Below are positions 62,097 to 64,000 of a stretch of 64,000 nucleotides of DNA, piece after piece. The stretch comes from Nothophaeocryptopus gaeumannii (Eukaryota; Ascomycota; Dothideomycetes; Mycosphaerellales; Mycosphaerellaceae). Position numbers and translations under genes: made by a program. Within the stretch, counting starts at the first letter, position 1; every line of letters starts with the position of its first letter. The notes beneath the pieces were generated by a model. The model was not told the DNA's origin. It saw only the letters and a program-made list of their open reading frames with translations, and did not search any database. The DNA is taken from NCBI GenBank assembly GCA_031771865.1, contig JASISA010000027.1:496001-560000 (forward strand). Reading direction: 5' to 3'.

Positions 62097-63206
62097 TCAC
62101 TTCTTGTCCAAAGGCAACTCGACCCTCCTCCCACCTACGAAAACCTCCTCAACCATCCCATACGCCCCTCCACTCTCCAGAGGATTTCCTCCTAACACCA
62201 CTACATCCGCCCTCGCCCCCTTCTCAATCATCCCTCTATCCCTCAACCCAAACCCCTTCGCAGCATCCCCCGTGGCTCCTCTCAAAATCTCTTCCAACCC
62301 CAACCCCGCCTGTACCAACAGTTCCACTTCCTCCTTAAACACCTCCCCATGTCTGACCTCTACAGGTCCTCCTGATTCCTTTCCGTTGGAGTCTGTTCCT
62401 GTCACGATAGACACACCAGCGTCGTGGAGAAGACGGACGTTTTCGATCGCGTTTTCTAATCCACCTTTCCTACCAAACTTCTCACACACAGCGCGCATCA
62501 TGACCAGTGTAGGAGAGACGATTTGCTTCCTCGACTTGACCGCCCGTATGCTCTCACTTCTGAGGATGCCATCTAGGGGCGCATGCGTAAGCACATCCAC
62601 ACCCGCTTCACTGCACATCTCAAAAGTCTTCGTCGTCGTCACATGGGCAATAGACATCTTCCCAACCCTCCTCGCCTCATCCGCTAATTTCCTTACTAAT
62701 CCCTCCTCAACCTCTCCCTCCGCCACGATTTTCACGAAATCTGTCCCTTCCTCACCCCTAGCTTTCACGAATTCCACCGCATCTTCCTCACTGCTTATTA
62801 CGAGGTTCTTCGGGATCATAGGATTCGCTGCATGAGGAGCTCCCTTGAATAGTGCAATTGGACCAGCGGAGAGGAAATCCGGATGTGCAGGGACGTTTCG
62901 AAAGCTGTTGACGAGGTCATTGGGCCAGGTGCCCATGTCTAGGACTGTGGTGACGCCATTGTGGGCGTGGGCGAGGAGTTCGGAGTGAGAGCGGATATGG
63001 ACGTGTGTGTCGATCAGGCCGGGCATGAGGTATTTGTTTTGGCCAGAGATGGTCTGAGTTGGTGAGGTGGGTGTGTTGCTTGTTGGGATTGTTGGGACAG
63101 AGTCCGAGATGGATTCGAGGAGGCCATTCTCCAGAGTGACTGTCTTGGGTCCGATGAACGTGGTGCCGTCGAAGATGGAGATGTCAGTTATGATCGTGGT
63201 ATTCAT
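62097..63206 (-). CDS. Metal-dependent amidohydrolase
   Basis: This is a 369-residue enzyme of the amidohydrolase superfamily (imidazolonepropionase/prolidase-like branch). Metal ligands are visible: H68 and H70 in GLIDTHVH, K159 in DFVKIVAEG (the carboxylated lysine candidate), H188 in SIAHVTT, H208 in LTHAPLDG and D272 in VTGTDSN. The C-terminal strand GARADVVVLGGNPLE closes the composite beta-sandwich. It would hydrolyse a cyclic amide, dipeptide or related substrate; the exact one is unknown. The single exon starts at ATG 63204-63206 (MNTTIITDISIFDGTTFIGP), a classic start. An MFS transporter gene follows 240 bp downstream on the same strand, so uptake and breakdown of one compound is a possible but unproven link. 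Confidence 0.9.
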   Translation of the reverse strand: MNTTIITDISIFDGTTFIGPKTVTLENGLLESISDSVPTIPTSNTPTSPTQTISGQNKYLMPGLIDTHVHIRSHSELLAHAHNGVTTVLDMGTWPNDLVNSFRNVPAHPDFLSAGPIALFKGAPHAANPMIPKNLVISSEEDAVEFVKARGEEGTDFVKIVAEGEVEEGLVRKLADEARRVGKMSIAHVTTTKTFEMCSEAGVDVLTHAPLDGILRSESIRAVKSRKQIVSPTLVMMRAVCEKFGRKGGLENAIENVRLLHDAGVSIVTGTDSNGKESGGPVEVRHGEVFKEEVELLVQAGLGLEEILRGATGDAAKGFGLRDRGMIEKGARADVVVLGGNPLESGGAYGMVEEVFVGGRRVELPLDKK

Positions 63207-64000
63207 CTTCAGGTTGGTTTAGTGAATCTCTGCAGATACTGCAAATGTTCAGAGTTAGTCGTCGATCGATGAAGCTCCACGACTGGCTTTAAAAGTACCT
63301 TGTGATTTCGTGCGTTGCTCCTCGGACGATCTTGGTGCTCGTGGAATCCTTCGCTGTCGCAACGTCAAGTGGCATGATGCAGGAACGACGGGAAAAAGTT
63401 GAACCGCTAGCAGAGCTTCCTTCCACTACGGAAGCATCGGTTGCTGAAGATGCCGATGATGCGGGAGCTCGAATGTCTCCGATGTCATGTTTTGCGAAGC
63501 GCAAATGCTCTATAGTTGATTAGCGCGCTTCGATGAGCAATTCTCAAAACTAGGCAATGCTCAGAACGCAGGGCGATCTTGTCTGTTTCTCGGTCAGTCT
63601 AGAGACGAAGCTGTGACGTGCCACTCTAATTCCAATATGAGTTCTCGAGACGTGTTGTACATCTTCCTGGAACCTTCGGCTGCTCACTATTGAACGGCGA
63701 TACCATGTGAGATTTCCGCCCCTGCGTTGACTTGCCGGATGATACATGCTCAAGCTTGAAAGATGCAAAGCCTCAGGTGGCTCGGAGATCGTTCATAGGA
63801 CCCATGCTCACGATCCGATCGTACTTTCACTGGCTGACTATGAATGTTGACTAGAGACTCGACCGATCTGTACCGTCAGTCAAAAGTGCGCCTGAATTAC
63901 TCAACCTCGTCTCGAACCGCTATTTTGGCCCCGGTCCCTCAGGAATAAGTGTCGAGGCTTCTAGATGAACCTGGTTTGAACAGAGTCTGTACAATCAGTA
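63207..64000. other. Right flank, no gene seen
   Basis: The left part is the promoter of the amidohydrolase gene. Short frames on both strands carry nothing recognisable. Confidence 0.5.

Overview
This window comes from a filamentous ascomycete (Pezizomycotina, most likely a dothideomycete). The evidence is short spliceosomal introns of 45-80 bp with GTAAGT-like donors and CTRAY-like branch sites, HET-domain genes, a carotenoid/opsin cluster of the Fusarium type, a repeat copy decayed by transition-only stop codons (RIP-like), and small cysteine-rich secreted proteins. The class-level guess is inference.

Layout. 0-8 kb: accessory region with two full-length HET-domain genes, one truncated HET gene carrying an in-frame 42-bp duplication, and a small secreted cysteine-rich pseudogene broken by one TAG. 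8-13 kb: housekeeping genes, namely the splicing factor SLU7 divergent from phosphopantothenate-cysteine ligase (CAB2-like), plus a proline/serine-rich disordered protein. 14.5-16.3 kb: an MFS transporter with a possible frameshift. 16.9-28.1 kb: the carotenoid/retinal cluster, with a carotenoid cleavage dioxygenase (carX-like, minus) divergent from bifunctional lycopene cyclase/phytoene synthase (carRA-like), then phytoene desaturase (carB-like), then a microbial rhodopsin with the full proton-pump residue set. Together they would make phytoene, desaturate and cyclise it, cleave it to retinal, and load the retinal on the opsin.

30-36 kb: two paralogous seven-helix fungal GPCR genes flank the Elongator subunit ELP6. 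The first has three exons and is intact. The second is intronless and has one in-frame TGA at a conserved aromatic position. 36.9-47 kb: a three-exon disordered protein, a large single-pass membrane protein with an extracellular EGF-like module, a poorly resolved secreted-protein-like locus, and an epoxide hydrolase.

48-51.8 kb: a complete hAT DNA transposon with perfect 8-bp target duplication and 22-bp terminal inverted repeats. Its 834-codon transposase frame has nine TAG/TAA stops and no frameshift, and a second ORF has lost its start. About 0.5 kb beyond it lies an intact two-exon gene for a 106-residue secreted protein with ten cysteines. 53.8-64 kb: a formamidase/acetamidase, a large four-helix membrane protein, a LPLELRxxIY-type pseudogene with two stops, a monocarboxylate-type MFS transporter and a metal-dependent amidohydrolase.

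Splice sites were assigned by eye from donor, branch and acceptor sequence, reading phase and protein continuity. No similarity search was run, so family names rest on recognised motifs.
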